A stretch of 19,148 nt of DNA from an uncultured Clostridium sp. (GTDB taxonomy: Bacteria > Bacillota > Clostridia > Clostridiales > Clostridiaceae): assembly GCF_937920395.1 (NCBI RefSeq), contig NZ_CALEVF010000077.1, positions 1 to 19,148 on the forward strand. The letters are read 5' to 3'. Made by a program: the position numbers and the translations under genes. Below are positions 7,746-16,642 of this stretch, in pieces (position 1 is the stretch's first letter; each line of letters opens with the position of its first letter). The notes under the pieces were generated by a model, which saw nothing but the letters and a program-made list of their open reading frames with translations, made no database searches and was not told the origin of the DNA.

Positions 7746-8003
7746 TTAGTCCTCATCAGAAGAAATCGCTTCATACGCTTCTGAAATCATTTCAAACTCT
7801 TCATCATCTTCTATTGTAACTAAAATATCACTACCTTCTGCATCCTTCTCAATTCTCAGTGCAATTGCATCAATATCTTCTTCTCCAGTTGGTGCAACTA
7901 TGACATATTCCTTGTCTTTAATGTCCAATTTTGTCAGCACATCAAATTCAATTTCCTTACCTTCTTCATCATACAATAAGATTGTTTCTACATTATTATC
8001 CAT
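7746..8003 (-). CDS. DUF1292 family small acidic protein (YrzB-like)
   Basis: An 85-residue very acidic protein of the DUF1292 family (Bacillus subtilis YrzB). It has the usual pattern: LLYDEEGKEIEFDVLTKLDI, then a YVIVAP strand, and an Asp/Glu-rich C-terminus (EDDEEFEMISEAYE). The biochemical role of the family is unknown. The gene is nearly always beside ruvX and ireB in Firmicutes, as here (44 nt after ruvX), so it probably shares their transcript. AAAGGAG precedes the ATG by 9 nt. No terminator with a GC-containing stem is visible between it and the fur promoter, so some read-through into fur is possible. Confidence 0.9.
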   Translation of the reverse strand: MDNNVETILLYDEEGKEIEFDVLTKLDIKDKEYVIVAPTGEEDIDAIALRIEKDAEGSDILVTIEDDEEFEMISEAYEAISSDED

Positions 8004-8047
8004 TTTTTTAGTCTCCTTTACATTATGTAATAAATAGTGTTTTAATT

Positions 8048-8467
8048 TTATAAATGTGTTCCTAAACTGTCTAAATATCCTTGTAAAATGAAAGTAGCTG
8101 CAATTTTATCTACAATTTTTTTTCGTTTTGATCTTGATAAATCGCCCTCAAGCATTACTCTATTAGCAGCTACTGTAGTTAATCTTTCATCCCACATTTC
8201 CACTTTTAAATTCAATGTTTCTCGAAGCTGTTCACAAAATCTTTGGACCTTTTCTCCTTGTGGTCCAATAGTGCCATTCATGTTTTTAGGAAGTCCCGAT
8301 ACAAAACTTTCTACATTGTATTTTTTGCATATTTTGTCGATTTCTTCTATGTCTAGTACTATGCTTTTTCTCTTAATTGTAGTAATTCCTTGTGCCGTTA
8401 GCCCCAGAGGATCACATACAGCTATCCCTATCGTTCTGTCTCCAATATCTAATCCTAATATTCTCAT
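8048..8467 (-). CDS. ruvX: Putative pre-16S rRNA nuclease / Holliday junction resolvase-like RuvX (YqgF)
   Basis: A 139-residue RNase H-fold nuclease. In Escherichia coli YqgF is tied to maturation of the 16S rRNA 5' end; a Holliday-junction role has also been proposed. Likely catalytic acids are D7 (LGLDIGD), E94 in WDERLTT and D120 (KIVDKIAA), all in family positions. The length is standard. The ribosome-binding site AAAGGCGG is fair. It begins just after the ireB terminator, so its expression depends on read-through or on a weak local promoter (TATCAT near 8491-8496). Confidence 0.93.
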   Translation of the reverse strand: MRILGLDIGDRTIGIAVCDPLGLTAQGITTIKRKSIVLDIEEIDKICKKYNVESFVSGLPKNMNGTIGPQGEKVQRFCEQLRETLNLKVEMWDERLTTVAANRVMLEGDLSRSKRKKIVDKIAATFILQGYLDSLGTHL

Positions 8468-8513
8468 GTAAACCGCCTTTACAATTTGCCTTACTATGAT
8501 ACAGTATTATCTT

Positions 8514-8549
8514 AAAAAATAAAATGCCCCTATGGGCATTTTATTTTTT
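8514..8549 (-). terminator. Intrinsic terminator at the end of ireB
   Basis: A 16-bp stem (8514-8529 with 8534-8549; core AAATGCCC/GGGCATTT) with a 4-nt loop and a T-rich tail on the minus strand. The stem starts within the last codons and stop of ireB (stop 8541-8543). The sequence is symmetric enough to act on both strands. Confidence 0.85.
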
Positions 8550-8798
8550 TATGTCTAGATAAGATTTTAAAACTTCTTCTAATATTTCATCTCTTTCTAG
8601 CTTTCTTACTAACGCCCTTGCTCCATTATAGTTCGTTATATAAGTAGGATCTCCAGAAATTAAATATCCTACCATTTGGTTTACTGGGTTATATCCCTTT
8701 TTTATAAGCGAATTATATACGTCAGTTAAAATAGTTTTTGTTAAATCCTTTTTATCTTTTACAAAATCAAATTGGACTGTATTTTGATTAGTATCCAT
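8541..8798 (-). CDS. ireB: IreB family regulatory phosphoprotein (UPF0297, YrzL)
   Basis: An 85-residue protein of the IreB family. In Enterococcus faecalis IreB is a substrate of the Ser/Thr kinase IreK and a negative regulator of cephalosporin resistance. The family core is clear: [36 protein letters not shown], and [18 protein letters not shown] chose the ATG at 8798 because AAGGAAGGGG ends 7 nt ahead. An in-frame GTG at 8825 would add nine residues but overlaps that ribosome-binding site. It stands 182 nt after alaS with no terminator between, and the alaS-ireB-ruvX-DUF1292 order is conserved in Firmicutes. The AT-rich gap 8799-8980 holds no promoter I would trust. Confidence 0.93.
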   Translation of the reverse strand: MDTNQNTVQFDFVKDKKDLTKTILTDVYNSLIKKGYNPVNQMVGYLISGDPTYITNYNGARALVRKLERDEILEEVLKSYLDIKK

Positions 8799-8980
8799 AC
8801 TATACACCCCTTCCTTATAATACACTAAACACTGTAATTTACCACATCTTAGTACACTCGGAAATCACTTCGTAATATTTTATAATTTTATAACTATAAT
8901 AAATTATACAATTATATACTAACAATACTTAAATTACTTCTAACTAATTATATTATAAAACAACTATTACAAAAAGTATA

Positions 8981-11626
8981 CTATTTTACCAATCTTTCAA
9001 TAATAGAGCATACATTCTCTATTGCTTCATCTAATTTATCTGGAAGTTTACCACCAGCCTCTGCCATGTTTGGTCTACCGCCACCACCACCACCAGCAAT
9101 TTTAGCTACTTCTTTAATTATTTTTCCACAATGTATTCCTTTATCTATTGCAGACTTAGATGCCATTGCAACAAATTGTACTTTGTCGCCTGCACTACTT
9201 CCAAGGACTACTACACCATCCACAAGTTTATCTCGGAGTTTATCCGCTAAATCCCTTAATGCCTCTGCGTCCATATTACGTACAGTACCAAAAATCACCT
9301 TAACACCTTTAACTTCTTTAACATTGTTTAACATTTCATCTACTGAAGAACTAGCGAGTTTACTTTTCAATAATACTATTTCCTTTTCTTTATCTTTTAA
9401 TTCAACTAATTGAATTTGTAATTTATTAATTATATCCTTTTCGAGGCATTTTAATGTACTTGCAATATTTTTTAATTGATTACCTTTATCCTCTAGAAAT
9501 TCAATAGAATTAATGCCTGTTATAGCTTCAATTCTTCTAACTCCAGCAGCAACCCCTGATTCAGATAAAATTTTAAAAAGTCCTATTTCTCCTGTATTTT
9601 TAACATGAGTACCTCCACATAATTCCTTACTAAATTTTCCTATAGATACAACTCTAACATCATTTTGATACTTTTCATCAAATAATGCTATAGCTCCACT
9701 TTCCTTGGCCTTTTCTATAGTCATAACACTCGTATTAACTGCATATGCCTTTAAAATATTGTCATTTACTATCTTTTGGACTTTAATAATTTCAAAATCT
9801 GTTAATGCAGAAAAATGAGTGAAATCAAATCTTAATCTATCTTCATTTACATATGATCCTGATTGATGAACATGATCTCCTAGAACTTCTTTCAATGCTT
9901 CTTGTAGCATATGAGTTGCTGAATGATTTCTACAAATTTCTTCCCTTCTATCCTCATCAACCTTAAGAATTACAGATTCATCTGTTAACAATCTTCCATT
10001 AGTCACTTTAACAAAATGCACTATTTTTCCTGAAACACTCTTTTTACAATCATAAACCTCTGCCTTGAAATTATCATTAAATATTATTCCCTTGTCTCCG
10101 ATTTGACCTCCCATTTCAGCATAGAAAGGTGTAACTTCCGTTACAATTATACCCTTTGAACCTTTTGAAATTTCTGAAACAATTCCGTCACCGCTAATTA
10201 TAACTTTAACTTTAGATGACAACTCAGTTTTATCATATCCTTCAAATTTAATGTCTATATCTTTAGGAATTAAATTCAGTGCATTATCTGAGTTACCCAT
10301 GTAATCGGACTGTCCTCTAGCATTTCTAGCCATCTGCCTCTGGTTTTGCATTTCAATATTAAATTCTTTCAAATCAATCTTTATACCTACATCTTCGAGT
10401 ATTTCTTCAGTAAGCTCATATGGGAATCCATAAGTATCATATAATTTAAAAGCCTTGTCTCCACCTAATATTTTATCATTATTAGCTGTAAGTTCTTGTA
10501 TATAACCTTTTAATATATCCATACCAGAACCAATAGTTTCAAGAAACCTTTTCTCTTCAATCTTTACAACTTTCTTAATATAAGATGCTTTCTCACTAAG
10601 TTCTGGGTACGCTACGCAAGAATTTTTTATAACCATATCACAAAGTTCATACAAAAAAGTATTCTTAATACCAAGTAGTCTACCATGCCTTGCTGCGCGC
10701 CTTATTAATCTTCTTAATACATAACCTCTACCCTCGTTAGATGGAAGTATCCCATCACTTATCATGAAAGTTGCGCTCCTAACATGATCGGTTATAATCT
10801 TTAACGATACATCACTTGTAGTATTTTCTCCACATTTAGTATCAGTAACCCTTGATACTTCCTTTAAAATGTTTTTTATAGTATCCACTTCAAATATGCT
10901 ATCCAAACCTTGCATAATAGCAGATATTCTCTCAAGTCCCATTCCTGTATCTATATTAGGATTCTTTAATTTATTATAATTACCTTTTTCATCTTTATCA
11001 AATTGAGTAAATACTAAATTCCAAAATTCTATTATTCTATCTTCATTTCCTGCATTAATAAATTCTTCACTAGTCTTTATGCTACCTAATTTTACATTCC
11101 TATCAAAATGTATTTCTGAGCTAGGTCCACAAGGTCCTTGACCTATTTCCCAAAAATTCTCTTCTTTTCCTAATTTGAAAATATGTAATGGATCAATATC
11201 AGTATTTTCATTCCATACATTAAACGCCTCATCATCCTCTAAATATACAGTTACATATAACATTTCTTTTGGTATATTTAAAACCTCAGTAACATATTCC
11301 CAAGCCCATGGAATAATTTCCTTTTTAAAATAATCACCAAAAGAAAAATTACCTAACATTTCAAAGAAAGTACCATGCCTTGATGTCTTACCTACATTCT
11401 CAATATCTCCTGTTCTAATACACTTTTGACAATCAGTTACCCGAACACTAGGTGGCGTTTGAATTCCGGTAAAATATGGTTTAAGTGGTTGCATACCAGC
11501 ATTTACAAGTAATAAACTATTATCATTCTTAGGTACTAGAGGGAAACTCTCCAGTCTAAGATGTTTTTTGCCTTCAAAAAATGTCAGAAAGGATTCTCTA
11601 ATTTCATTCAGTCCTAAATTTTCCAT
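8981..11626 (-). CDS. alaS: Alanine--tRNA ligase
   Basis: An 881-residue enzyme that charges tRNA-Ala. The class II catalytic core fills the first ~460 residues ([19 protein letters not shown] at 82-100, [13 protein letters not shown], and [10 protein letters not shown] around 225-234). The editing domain has the zinc ligands H568/H572 (NHSATHM) and C670/H674 (CGGTH). A coiled-coil segment at about 715-765 leads to the C-Ala domain with [15 protein letters not shown] near 845-859. Length and order are normal and complete. GGAGGAG lies just upstream of the ATG. Transcription is controlled by a T-box leader that reads uncharged tRNA-Ala, and the promoter matches the consensus perfectly. Confidence 0.98.
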   Translation of the reverse strand: MENLGLNEIRESFLTFFEGKKHLRLESFPLVPKNDNSLLLVNAGMQPLKPYFTGIQTPPSVRVTDCQKCIRTGDIENVGKTSRHGTFFEMLGNFSFGDYFKKEIIPWAWEYVTEVLNIPKEMLYVTVYLEDDEAFNVWNENTDIDPLHIFKLGKEENFWEIGQGPCGPSSEIHFDRNVKLGSIKTSEEFINAGNEDRIIEFWNLVFTQFDKDEKGNYNKLKNPNIDTGMGLERISAIMQGLDSIFEVDTIKNILKEVSRVTDTKCGENTTSDVSLKIITDHVRSATFMISDGILPSNEGRGYVLRRLIRRAARHGRLLGIKNTFLYELCDMVIKNSCVAYPELSEKASYIKKVVKIEEKRFLETIGSGMDILKGYIQELTANNDKILGGDKAFKLYDTYGFPYELTEEILEDVGIKIDLKEFNIEMQNQRQMARNARGQSDYMGNSDNALNLIPKDIDIKFEGYDKTELSSKVKVIISGDGIVSEISKGSKGIIVTEVTPFYAEMGGQIGDKGIIFNDNFKAEVYDCKKSVSGKIVHFVKVTNGRLLTDESVILKVDEDRREEICRNHSATHMLQEALKEVLGDHVHQSGSYVNEDRLRFDFTHFSALTDFEIIKVQKIVNDNILKAYAVNTSVMTIEKAKESGAIALFDEKYQNDVRVVSIGKFSKELCGGTHVKNTGEIGLFKILSESGVAAGVRRIEAITGINSIEFLEDKGNQLKNIASTLKCLEKDIINKLQIQLVELKDKEKEIVLLKSKLASSSVDEMLNNVKEVKGVKVIFGTVRNMDAEALRDLADKLRDKLVDGVVVLGSSAGDKVQFVAMASKSAIDKGIHCGKIIKEVAKIAGGGGGGRPNMAEAGGKLPDKLDEAIENVCSIIERLVK

Positions 11627-11670
11627 AATATCTCCTCCGTTTATTTAAAATTAATAAATTTTATAATATA

Positions 11671-11711
11671 AAAAAAACCTTAACTCCCCTAAAACAAGGG
11701 ACGAAAGGTTT
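11671..11711 (-). terminator. T-box regulated terminator of alaS
   Basis: On the minus strand AAACCTT (11711-11705) pairs with AAGGTTT (11681-11675), with an inner GGGA/UCCC pairing and a run of T. Its 5' arm borders the T-box sequence, so formation of the antiterminator excludes it. Confidence 0.8.
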
Positions 11712-11880
11712 CCGCGTTACCACCCTAATTATATCGCTATATAATTAATAAAATTAAATATATAACAATACCTCTCAATAAAACCAGGTTCAGAGATAGC
11801 TTCAATATACCCAATCAAGAAGTTTTCACCATCCACTCCCTCTCTAAATGACTCCATATATTTACTAACTCTCATCATTA
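11671..11880 (-). promoter_or_regulatory. T-box riboswitch for tRNA-Ala
   Basis: The leader of alaS has the T-box sequence AGGGTGGTAACGCGGA (11726-11711), whose centre pairs with the free tRNA 3' end. Stem I is recognisable: lower stem GAGA/TCTC, specifier loop with AGTA on the 5' side and GAAGCTA on the 3' side, upper stem AATATA/TATATT, and the conserved distal features AGAGGGAGTGG and GGTGAAAACTTC. The specifier triplet GCT (11800-11798) is an alanine codon followed by a purine, agreeing with the gene downstream. Stem II/III pairings were not worked out. The 11627-11990 gap is fully explained by this leader plus its promoter. Confidence 0.93.
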
Positions 11881-11938
11881 CCTAATACTAACTTTACTAT
11901 TAATTATAACATATTTTAATTAAACACTCATTATATAA

Positions 11939-11967
11939 ATTATAAGTAATAATCTATTTCTTGTCAA
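11939..11967 (-). promoter_or_regulatory. Consensus SigA promoter of alaS
   Basis: On the minus strand TTGACA (11967-11962), exactly 17 nt, then TATAAT (11944-11939): a perfect match to the housekeeping consensus. The predicted start is near 11932, ahead of stem I of the T-box. It sits just after the stop of the AI-2E family gene. Confidence 0.9.
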
Positions 11968-11990
11968 TATTTAAGAATTGATTGCCATAT

Positions 11991-13019
11991 CTAAAATAAA
12001 TAATAATTTAAGTCCTCATATATAACTTTAATTATTACGCCTAATGGTACTGCGAGAATCATACCTAATATTCCTCCAACTGATCCACCTATCATTAATA
12101 ATAATATTACCGTTAATGGATGCATGCTTATACTTTCTCCAATTATTTTTGGGGATAATAAACTTCCTTCAATTTGTTGAAGTACAAATAACCATATAGC
12201 GGTATATAACGCTGTTTTAGGAGATACTAGTAGTGCAATTAATATTATTGGAATTATACCCAATACAGGACCAAAATAAGGAATTATGTTGAAAATTCCG
12301 TTTATTAAAGATAATATTAAAGGAAAATCAACTTTCATAAAAATTAGTATTAAAAAAGTAGCAATAGTTATAATTCCACATAAAATAATCTGGCTTATAA
12401 TATATCTTCCTAATACCTTATCAATATCATCAATAATTTTTTTTATTATAGTTCTGCTCTCGGGAGGAAAAATTATTAATGTTTTATTTATCATATTTTC
12501 ACTATCACATAAAAAGTAATATATTATTAAAGGCGAAACCATGTAAGTTATTATATTCTCGCCAAGTCCCATGATAAAATTAAGTAACTTATTGAATATT
12601 AAAATTATTTGTGTATTAGATTTATAATATATAGTATTTATAATACTATTCATTATTTTATTCGTGTTTAACACCTTTATTTTTGTTTTCGCATTTGTTA
12701 AGTAACTACCAAAATCCTTTATTACTTTATTTATAGATAAACTTTCTCTAAATATTGATGGTATTACAACTATAAATGTTAGTACTATTAAAACTAATAA
12801 CCCAACTACTATTAAAGCAGAAGCCGCTCTTTTATTCACTCCTCTTCCAATTAAAAACAAATATAACGGTTTTAAACTATACGCTATTATAAACGATATA
12901 AATATTAAATTTATTAGTTGTTTAACGATTGGAATTCTTATAGCTATAGCTATTATTACTACTAATGTCACAATACCTACAACACATATAACTAGCTTCT
13001 TTTTATTATTTTTTTTCAT
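11991..13019 (-). CDS. AI-2E family membrane protein (YtvI/PerM-type permease)
   Basis: A 342-residue polytopic membrane protein of the AI-2E transporter family, predicted in the cytoplasmic membrane with about seven or eight hydrophobic segments. Family hallmarks near the C-terminus are FGPVLGIIPIILIALL, QQIEGSLLSPKIIGESISMHP and GGILGMILAVPLGVIIKVI. Members have been linked to autoinducer-2 or ion/proton export; the substrate cannot be told here. I chose the ATG at 13019 because AGGAGA lies 7 nt ahead. Longer in-frame starts (to 13109) would overlap the upstream gene heavily and lack a site. It overlaps the PRC-barrel gene by 14 nt, implying coupling. The alaS promoter follows directly, and no terminator is visible. 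Confidence 0.88.
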   Translation of the reverse strand: MKKNNKKKLVICVVGIVTLVVIIAIAIRIPIVKQLINLIFISFIIAYSLKPLYLFLIGRGVNKRAASALIVVGLLVLIVLTFIVVIPSIFRESLSINKVIKDFGSYLTNAKTKIKVLNTNKIMNSIINTIYYKSNTQIILIFNKLLNFIMGLGENIITYMVSPLIIYYFLCDSENMINKTLIIFPPESRTIIKKIIDDIDKVLGRYIISQIILCGIITIATFLILIFMKVDFPLILSLINGIFNIIPYFGPVLGIIPIILIALLVSPKTALYTAIWLFVLQQIEGSLLSPKIIGESISMHPLTVILLLMIGGSVGGILGMILAVPLGVIIKVIYEDLNYYLF

Positions 13020-13512
13020 CTGATTTCTCCTGTATAAAAAAGTTATGAGGCATACTTTTAAAACAATATTTATCATGATTTGGAATATAAAGAATATTTT
13101 CTTCGCCAAGTATTAATTGATTTATTAGAAAAATTCTTTTTCCACGAAGTAAATTTGTGATAAATCCAGAAGACACTATCACACCCTTTATTACAAAATC
13201 ATTTCCTGTAAAGGTAATATCCTCAACCATACCCAATATATTTCTATATATATCTATTACATCCATACTAATAAAACTATGTAAATATAGCTGTGTACTT
13301 TTCACTACCTTTTTAACCACCATGTCTTTATTAAAAAAAATAATATCTTCCGTTAGTACACTCAGATTTTTCTGAAAAAAATTATATGGAGAAATTAAAA
13401 AACCAATTACTTTACCTTTATTAAAATCTATTAATAAATCTTTAATAAACCCAATTTTTTTACCATCCACACTCACAACATTCATAAACATAAAATCTTT
13501 ACTTTTAAACAT
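13006..13512 (-). CDS. PRC-barrel domain protein
   Basis: A 168-residue soluble protein with two PRC-barrel-like halves. The first is at about 3-65 (VVSVDGKKIGFIKDLLIDFNKGKVIGFLIS) and the second at about 80-150 (LHSFISMDVIDIYRNILGMVEDITF with GFITNLLRGKRIFLINQLI). PRC-barrels occur in RimM and in photosynthetic reaction centre H subunits and bind RNA or protein surfaces; the clostridial tandem type has no established function. The ATG at 13512 is chosen because GTAGGAG lies 5 nt ahead, while the earlier ATG at 13575 has no ribosome-binding site. Its coupling to the AI-2E gene suggests a shared membrane-related role, which is inference. Confidence 0.72.
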   Translation of the reverse strand: MFKSKDFMFMNVVSVDGKKIGFIKDLLIDFNKGKVIGFLISPYNFFQKNLSVLTEDIIFFNKDMVVKKVVKSTQLYLHSFISMDVIDIYRNILGMVEDITFTGNDFVIKGVIVSSGFITNLLRGKRIFLINQLILGEENILYIPNHDKYCFKSMPHNFFIQEKSDEKK

Positions 13513-13618
13513 ATTGTCTCCTACACCAAAAGAATTTAAATATTTTTTATTGTACTTATGTTTTCCAATTAGCATAAATAATATTACATAAAATAAATAT
13601 AAATTATCATTAACACTA

Positions 13619-13672
13619 TTGCGTATATATCTTTTAAATAGTATAGTTATTTAGTAATTTTGATATTATAAT
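13619..13672 (+). promoter_or_regulatory. Promoter region of nagZ (two overlapping candidates)
   Basis: On the plus strand TTGCGT (13619-13624), 17 nt, TATAGT (13642-13647). Alternatively TAGTTA (13644-13649), 17 nt, TATAAT (13667-13672). The second has a perfect -10 and the first has spacing and three bases of the -35. Both lie in the divergent gap 13513-13719. Confidence 0.4.
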
Positions 13673-13719
13673 ATTTTTTTGATTTGTTTGATTTTTAAGA
13701 AAAGAGGTTAAAACTAATA

Positions 13720-14949
13720 ATGAAAAAATCAATTATAAGCATATTATTAATTTTCGGGTTAATTCTATCTGGCTGTAGTAATTCTAACCATAGTCCTATA
13801 CCCAAGGTCAAAAACAACTCTGAAATTCATACTTTAAAGGTAAAGCCTATTGATTTAGTACAGAAACAGATTGATTCTATGAGTTTGGATGAAAAAATCG
13901 GTCAATTGGTAATTATTGGATTAGATGGTTATACGATAAACAATAATACGATTAATTTAATTAAAGCTCGTAAAGTTTCCGGTGTTATTTTATTTAGTAA
14001 AAATGTAGAAAATTCCAATCAATTAGTTAAGTTAATTAATTCTATTAAAACTAATAATCAACTAAATAGAACGCCTATGTTCGTGTCAGTTGATGAAGAA
14101 GGTGGAAGGGTATCAAGAATGCCATATGAACTAAAAAAGCTTCCCTCAAATCAAACAATAGGTAATAAAAATGATTCTACCTTGAGTTTTAACACTGGAA
14201 AAATAATTGGTGAAGAACTTAAGACTTATGGATTTAATATGGATTTTGCTCCAGTACTAGATATAAATAGTAACCCAGATAACCCTATAATAGGTGATAG
14301 ATCCTTTGGTAATAATTCTAGTATAGTAAGCAAGCTAGGTATTGCAACCATGAAAGGTATAATTAATAAAAATATAATTCCTGTTGTAAAACATTTTCCA
14401 GGGCATGGTGATACCTCCGTTGATTCTCATGTAGGCCTTCCAGTAGTAAATAAAAATTTAAAAACGCTTAATAATTTTGAACTATTACCTTTTAAGTCAG
14501 CTATAAATAACAATGTCGATGCTATTATGGTTGCACATATTTTACTTAACAAAATAGACTCCAAATATCCTGCTAGCATGTCAAAACCTGTTATAACTGA
14601 TATACTAAGAAAAAAATTAAACTTCAACGGAGTAGTTATTACTGATGATATGACCATGGCGGCAATAATAAAATATAATGACATTGGAATTGCTGCCATT
14701 AGATCTATTAATGCTGGCAGTGATATTATTTTAGTATGCCATGAATATAATAATGAACTAAAAGTAATTAATTCACTAAAGACTGCCGTCCAAAGTAAAA
14801 GAATATCAGAAAAAAGGCTTAATGAGAGTGTGTACCGTATACTGAAACTCAAAGAAAAGTATAAACTCAATAATGACACGTTAAACACAATAAATACCAA
14901 CAAAATTAATGAAATTAATAATAAAATAAAATCATTCTCAAATTATTAA
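13720..14949 (+). CDS. nagZ: Lipoprotein beta-N-acetylhexosaminidase, glycoside hydrolase family 3 (NagZ-like)
   Basis: A 409-residue exported lipoprotein. The signal peptide ends in lipobox LSGC with C19 as the lipidated cysteine. The family 3 domain spans about residues 45-375 and should remove N-acetylglucosamine from cell-wall muropeptides outside the membrane. Key stretches are SVDEEGGRVSRM (123-134), FAPVLDINSNPDNPIIGDRSFG, KHFPGHGDTSVDSH (224-237, with the catalytic Asp-His pair D235/H237) and VVITDDMTMAA with the likely nucleophile D309. Bacillus subtilis NagZ is longer and has an extra C-terminal domain; this copy ends soon after the barrel. It is the only plus-strand gene in the window. 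AAAGAGG lies 12 nt from the ATG, a rather long spacing. A 25-bp hairpin starts at its stop codon. Confidence 0.92.
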   Translation: MKKSIISILLIFGLILSGCSNSNHSPIPKVKNNSEIHTLKVKPIDLVQKQIDSMSLDEKIGQLVIIGLDGYTINNNTINLIKARKVSGVILFSKNVENSNQLVKLINSIKTNNQLNRTPMFVSVDEEGGRVSRMPYELKKLPSNQTIGNKNDSTLSFNTGKIIGEELKTYGFNMDFAPVLDINSNPDNPIIGDRSFGNNSSIVSKLGIATMKGIINKNIIPVVKHFPGHGDTSVDSHVGLPVVNKNLKTLNNFELLPFKSAINNNVDAIMVAHILLNKIDSKYPASMSKPVITDILRKKLNFNGVVITDDMTMAAIIKYNDIGIAAIRSINAGSDIILVCHEYNNELKVINSLKTAVQSKRISEKRLNESVYRILKLKEKYKLNNDTLNTINTNKINEINNKIKSFSNY

Positions 14950-15002
14950 ATAAAAATGGGACTACATTGATTCATCCTCAATGTAGTCCCATTTTTATTT
15001 AA
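14946..15002. terminator. Bidirectional terminator between nagZ and the iscU paralogue
   Basis: A perfect 25-bp stem (14946-14970 with 14978-15002) with a 7-nt loop TTCATCC. The centre is GC-containing (GGGACTACATTGA) and both ends are A/T tracts, so transcripts from either side end with a U-run. It includes the nagZ stop codon and lies 8 nt from the stop of the convergent iscU paralogue. Confidence 0.92.
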
Positions 15003-15009
15003 ACTTATG

Positions 15010-15393
15010 CTACCAAAGCTTAAGATTTTGTGATTCTCTATAATTATTTATTGCATTATGTATAGTTTGCTCTGCAAGTACAGAGCAATGCACTTTCACA
15101 ACTGGTAGACCCTCTAAAGCCTCAATAACTGACTTGTTGGTTAGTTTCCAAGCTTCTTCTAGTGTTTTACCTTTTATAAGTTCTGTCGCTATGCTTGACG
15201 ACGCTATGGCAGAACCACAACCAAACGCTTTAAATTTAACACTATCTATTATATTGTCCTCCACCTTAATATAAATTTTCATTATATCCCCACAATTAGG
15301 GTCACCAGCTTCTCCAATACCATTAGCATCACCTAAAACGCCCATATTCCTTGGACTATAAAAATGCTCCATAACCTTATCGCTGTATTCCAT
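15010..15393 (-). CDS. IscU/NifU-type Fe-S scaffold protein, second copy
   Basis: A 127-residue Fe-S assembly scaffold. The three cluster cysteines are present (C34 in NCGD, C59 in FGCGS, C103 in HCSVLAE), plus D36 of the CGD motif. By hand count it matches the other IscU in this window at 79 of the first 120 residues without gaps, and the two copies flank mnmA. It lacks the His-containing C-terminal tail of that copy. AAAGGAG lies ahead of the ATG. A hairpin (15480-15517) separates it from mnmA, so it may have its own promoter (a weak TTAGAA-N17-TATAAA lies upstream) or depend on read-through. Why a second scaffold is kept is unknown. Confidence 0.9.
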   Translation of the reverse strand: MEYSDKVMEHFYSPRNMGVLGDANGIGEAGDPNCGDIMKIYIKVEDNIIDSVKFKAFGCGSAIASSSIATELIKGKTLEEAWKLTNKSVIEALEGLPVVKVHCSVLAEQTIHNAINNYRESQNLKLW

Positions 15394-15409
15394 AATTTCA
15401 CTCCTTTTC

Positions 15410-15439
15410 TTCGCAAAAATGTTTATAATTTTATGCGAA
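15410..15439 (-). repeat. Small inverted repeat just upstream of the second iscU
   Basis: TTCGCA (15410-15415) and TGCGAA (15434-15439) form a 6-bp stem that can extend through A/T pairs with a bulge. It ends just before the AAAGGAG ribosome-binding site of the downstream gene, so it could affect translation. It may also be a protein site or chance. Confidence 0.3.
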
Positions 15440-15479
15440 AAGTTACTTTATAATATTACCTATTATTTATTCTAAATAA

Positions 15480-15517
15480 CAGAGGGATACCTAGTTTCTT
15501 AACTAGACATCCCTCTG
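15480..15517 (-). terminator. Hairpin after mnmA, probable terminator
   Basis: CAGAGGGAT pairs with ATCCCTCTG (9 bp) and, past an AC/AC internal mismatch, CTAGTT pairs with AACTAG (6 bp) around a TCTT loop. On the minus strand it is followed by TTATTTAG, a modest U-run. It probably ends or attenuates the iscR-iscS-iscU-mnmA transcript before the second iscU. Confidence 0.6.
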
Positions 15518-15555
15518 CTATAACCACTAACTAAAGTAGCTTCATTTACAAATCT

Positions 15556-16632
15556 TTATATGATTTTCTCTATTATTCCTCCGCCAACTACTAAGTTTTC
15601 TAAATAGAAAACTACTGATTGACCTTTGGTTATAGCTCTTTGTTTCTCTTCAAAAACAACCTTTACTCTATTATTTTCAATAGGAATTAAAGTAGCCGGT
15701 TGTGGAATTGCGGAATATCTAATTTTAGCAGTAATTTTTAAATTTGAAGTTAATGTATCAAAGAGAATAAAATTCAAATCCTTAGCTATGAGTCCAATTT
15801 TAAAAATGTCCTCTTCATCGCCTACTATTACTTGATTAGTTAAAGGATTAATATCATTAACAAAGACAGGTTTTCCAAGAGCAATTCCTAATCCTTTTCT
15901 CTGCCCAATAGTGTAGTAAACTATCCCTTTGTGTGTTCCCAAAACTTTTCCTTGCTTATCAACAAAGTTTCCTTGTTTTATCTCTCGACCACTATATTTT
16001 TTAATATAATTCCCGTGGTCATTATCAGGTATAAAACAAATTTCTTGACTGTCTCTTTTTTTAAAAACTTCAAGCCCAATTCTCTCTGCAATTTTTCGTA
16101 TTTCTGGTTTTGTATATTCACCACAAGGCATTAGAGTATGTCTTAATTGTTCTTGAGTTAAACTATATAAAGCATAAGTTTGATCTTTTTTATTATCTTC
16201 TGAATTTTCAAGCACATACCTCTCACCTTGTTTTTCAATCTTAGCATAGTGACCTGTAGCTATATAATCAGCACCAAGAGCCCTTGCTTTTCTTAAAAAC
16301 TCATCAAATTTAATAGTCCTATTGCATACAATACATGGATTTGGCGTTCTGCCCTCCATGTACTCATCAACAAAGTTATCAATAACATTTTTTTTAAAAG
16401 CATCTTTAAAGTTCATAACATAAAATGGTATATCTAATACATCTGCAACACGTCTTGCATCATTTGCAGCTGAAATAGAACAACATCCACCTTCATTTTC
16501 CTCATAATCAGGATTATCTGGTGAGAGTTTCATCATAATGCCTATAACCTCATAACCTTGCTTTTGCAAAAGATATGCAGCTACAGAACTATCTACCCCA
16601 CCGCTCATTCCAATAACTACTCTTTTCTTCAT
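15556..16632 (-). CDS. mnmA: tRNA-specific 2-thiouridylase MnmA
   Basis: A 358-residue enzyme that puts sulfur at position 2 of the wobble uridine in tRNA-Lys, -Glu and -Gln. The ATP-binding PP-loop is SGGVDSS (10-16). The two catalytic cysteines are C103 (NPCIVCN) and C199 (EICFIPD), and GHYAK (127-131) belongs to the tRNA-binding core. The C-terminal beta-barrel is complete ([22 protein letters not shown]). AGGTGG precedes the ATG. It starts 10 nt after iscU and shares the operon with iscS, whose persulfide is the sulfur source, directly or through a relay. No TusA-E relay genes are in view. Confidence 0.97.
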   Translation of the reverse strand: MKKRVVIGMSGGVDSSVAAYLLQKQGYEVIGIMMKLSPDNPDYEENEGGCCSISAANDARRVADVLDIPFYVMNFKDAFKKNVIDNFVDEYMEGRTPNPCIVCNRTIKFDEFLRKARALGADYIATGHYAKIEKQGERYVLENSEDNKKDQTYALYSLTQEQLRHTLMPCGEYTKPEIRKIAERIGLEVFKKRDSQEICFIPDNDHGNYIKKYSGREIKQGNFVDKQGKVLGTHKGIVYYTIGQRKGLGIALGKPVFVNDINPLTNQVIVGDEEDIFKIGLIAKDLNFILFDTLTSNLKITAKIRYSAIPQPATLIPIENNRVKVVFEEKQRAITKGQSVVFYLENLVVGGGIIEKII

Positions 16633-16642
16633 CCAGTACCAC

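Noticed and set aside
8088..8471. 127-residue plus-strand frame antisense to ruvX
   Set aside because: It is a shadow of the ruvX frame with no start signals or recognisable domain.
9066..9413. Plus-strand frame with a run of prolines
   Set aside because: The proline run is the antisense reading of the glycine-rich C-Ala segment of alaS.
14427..14903. 158-residue minus-strand frame inside nagZ
   Set aside because: It lies wholly antisense to a well-supported gene, is hydrophobic low-complexity in character, and has no ribosome-binding site or family motif.
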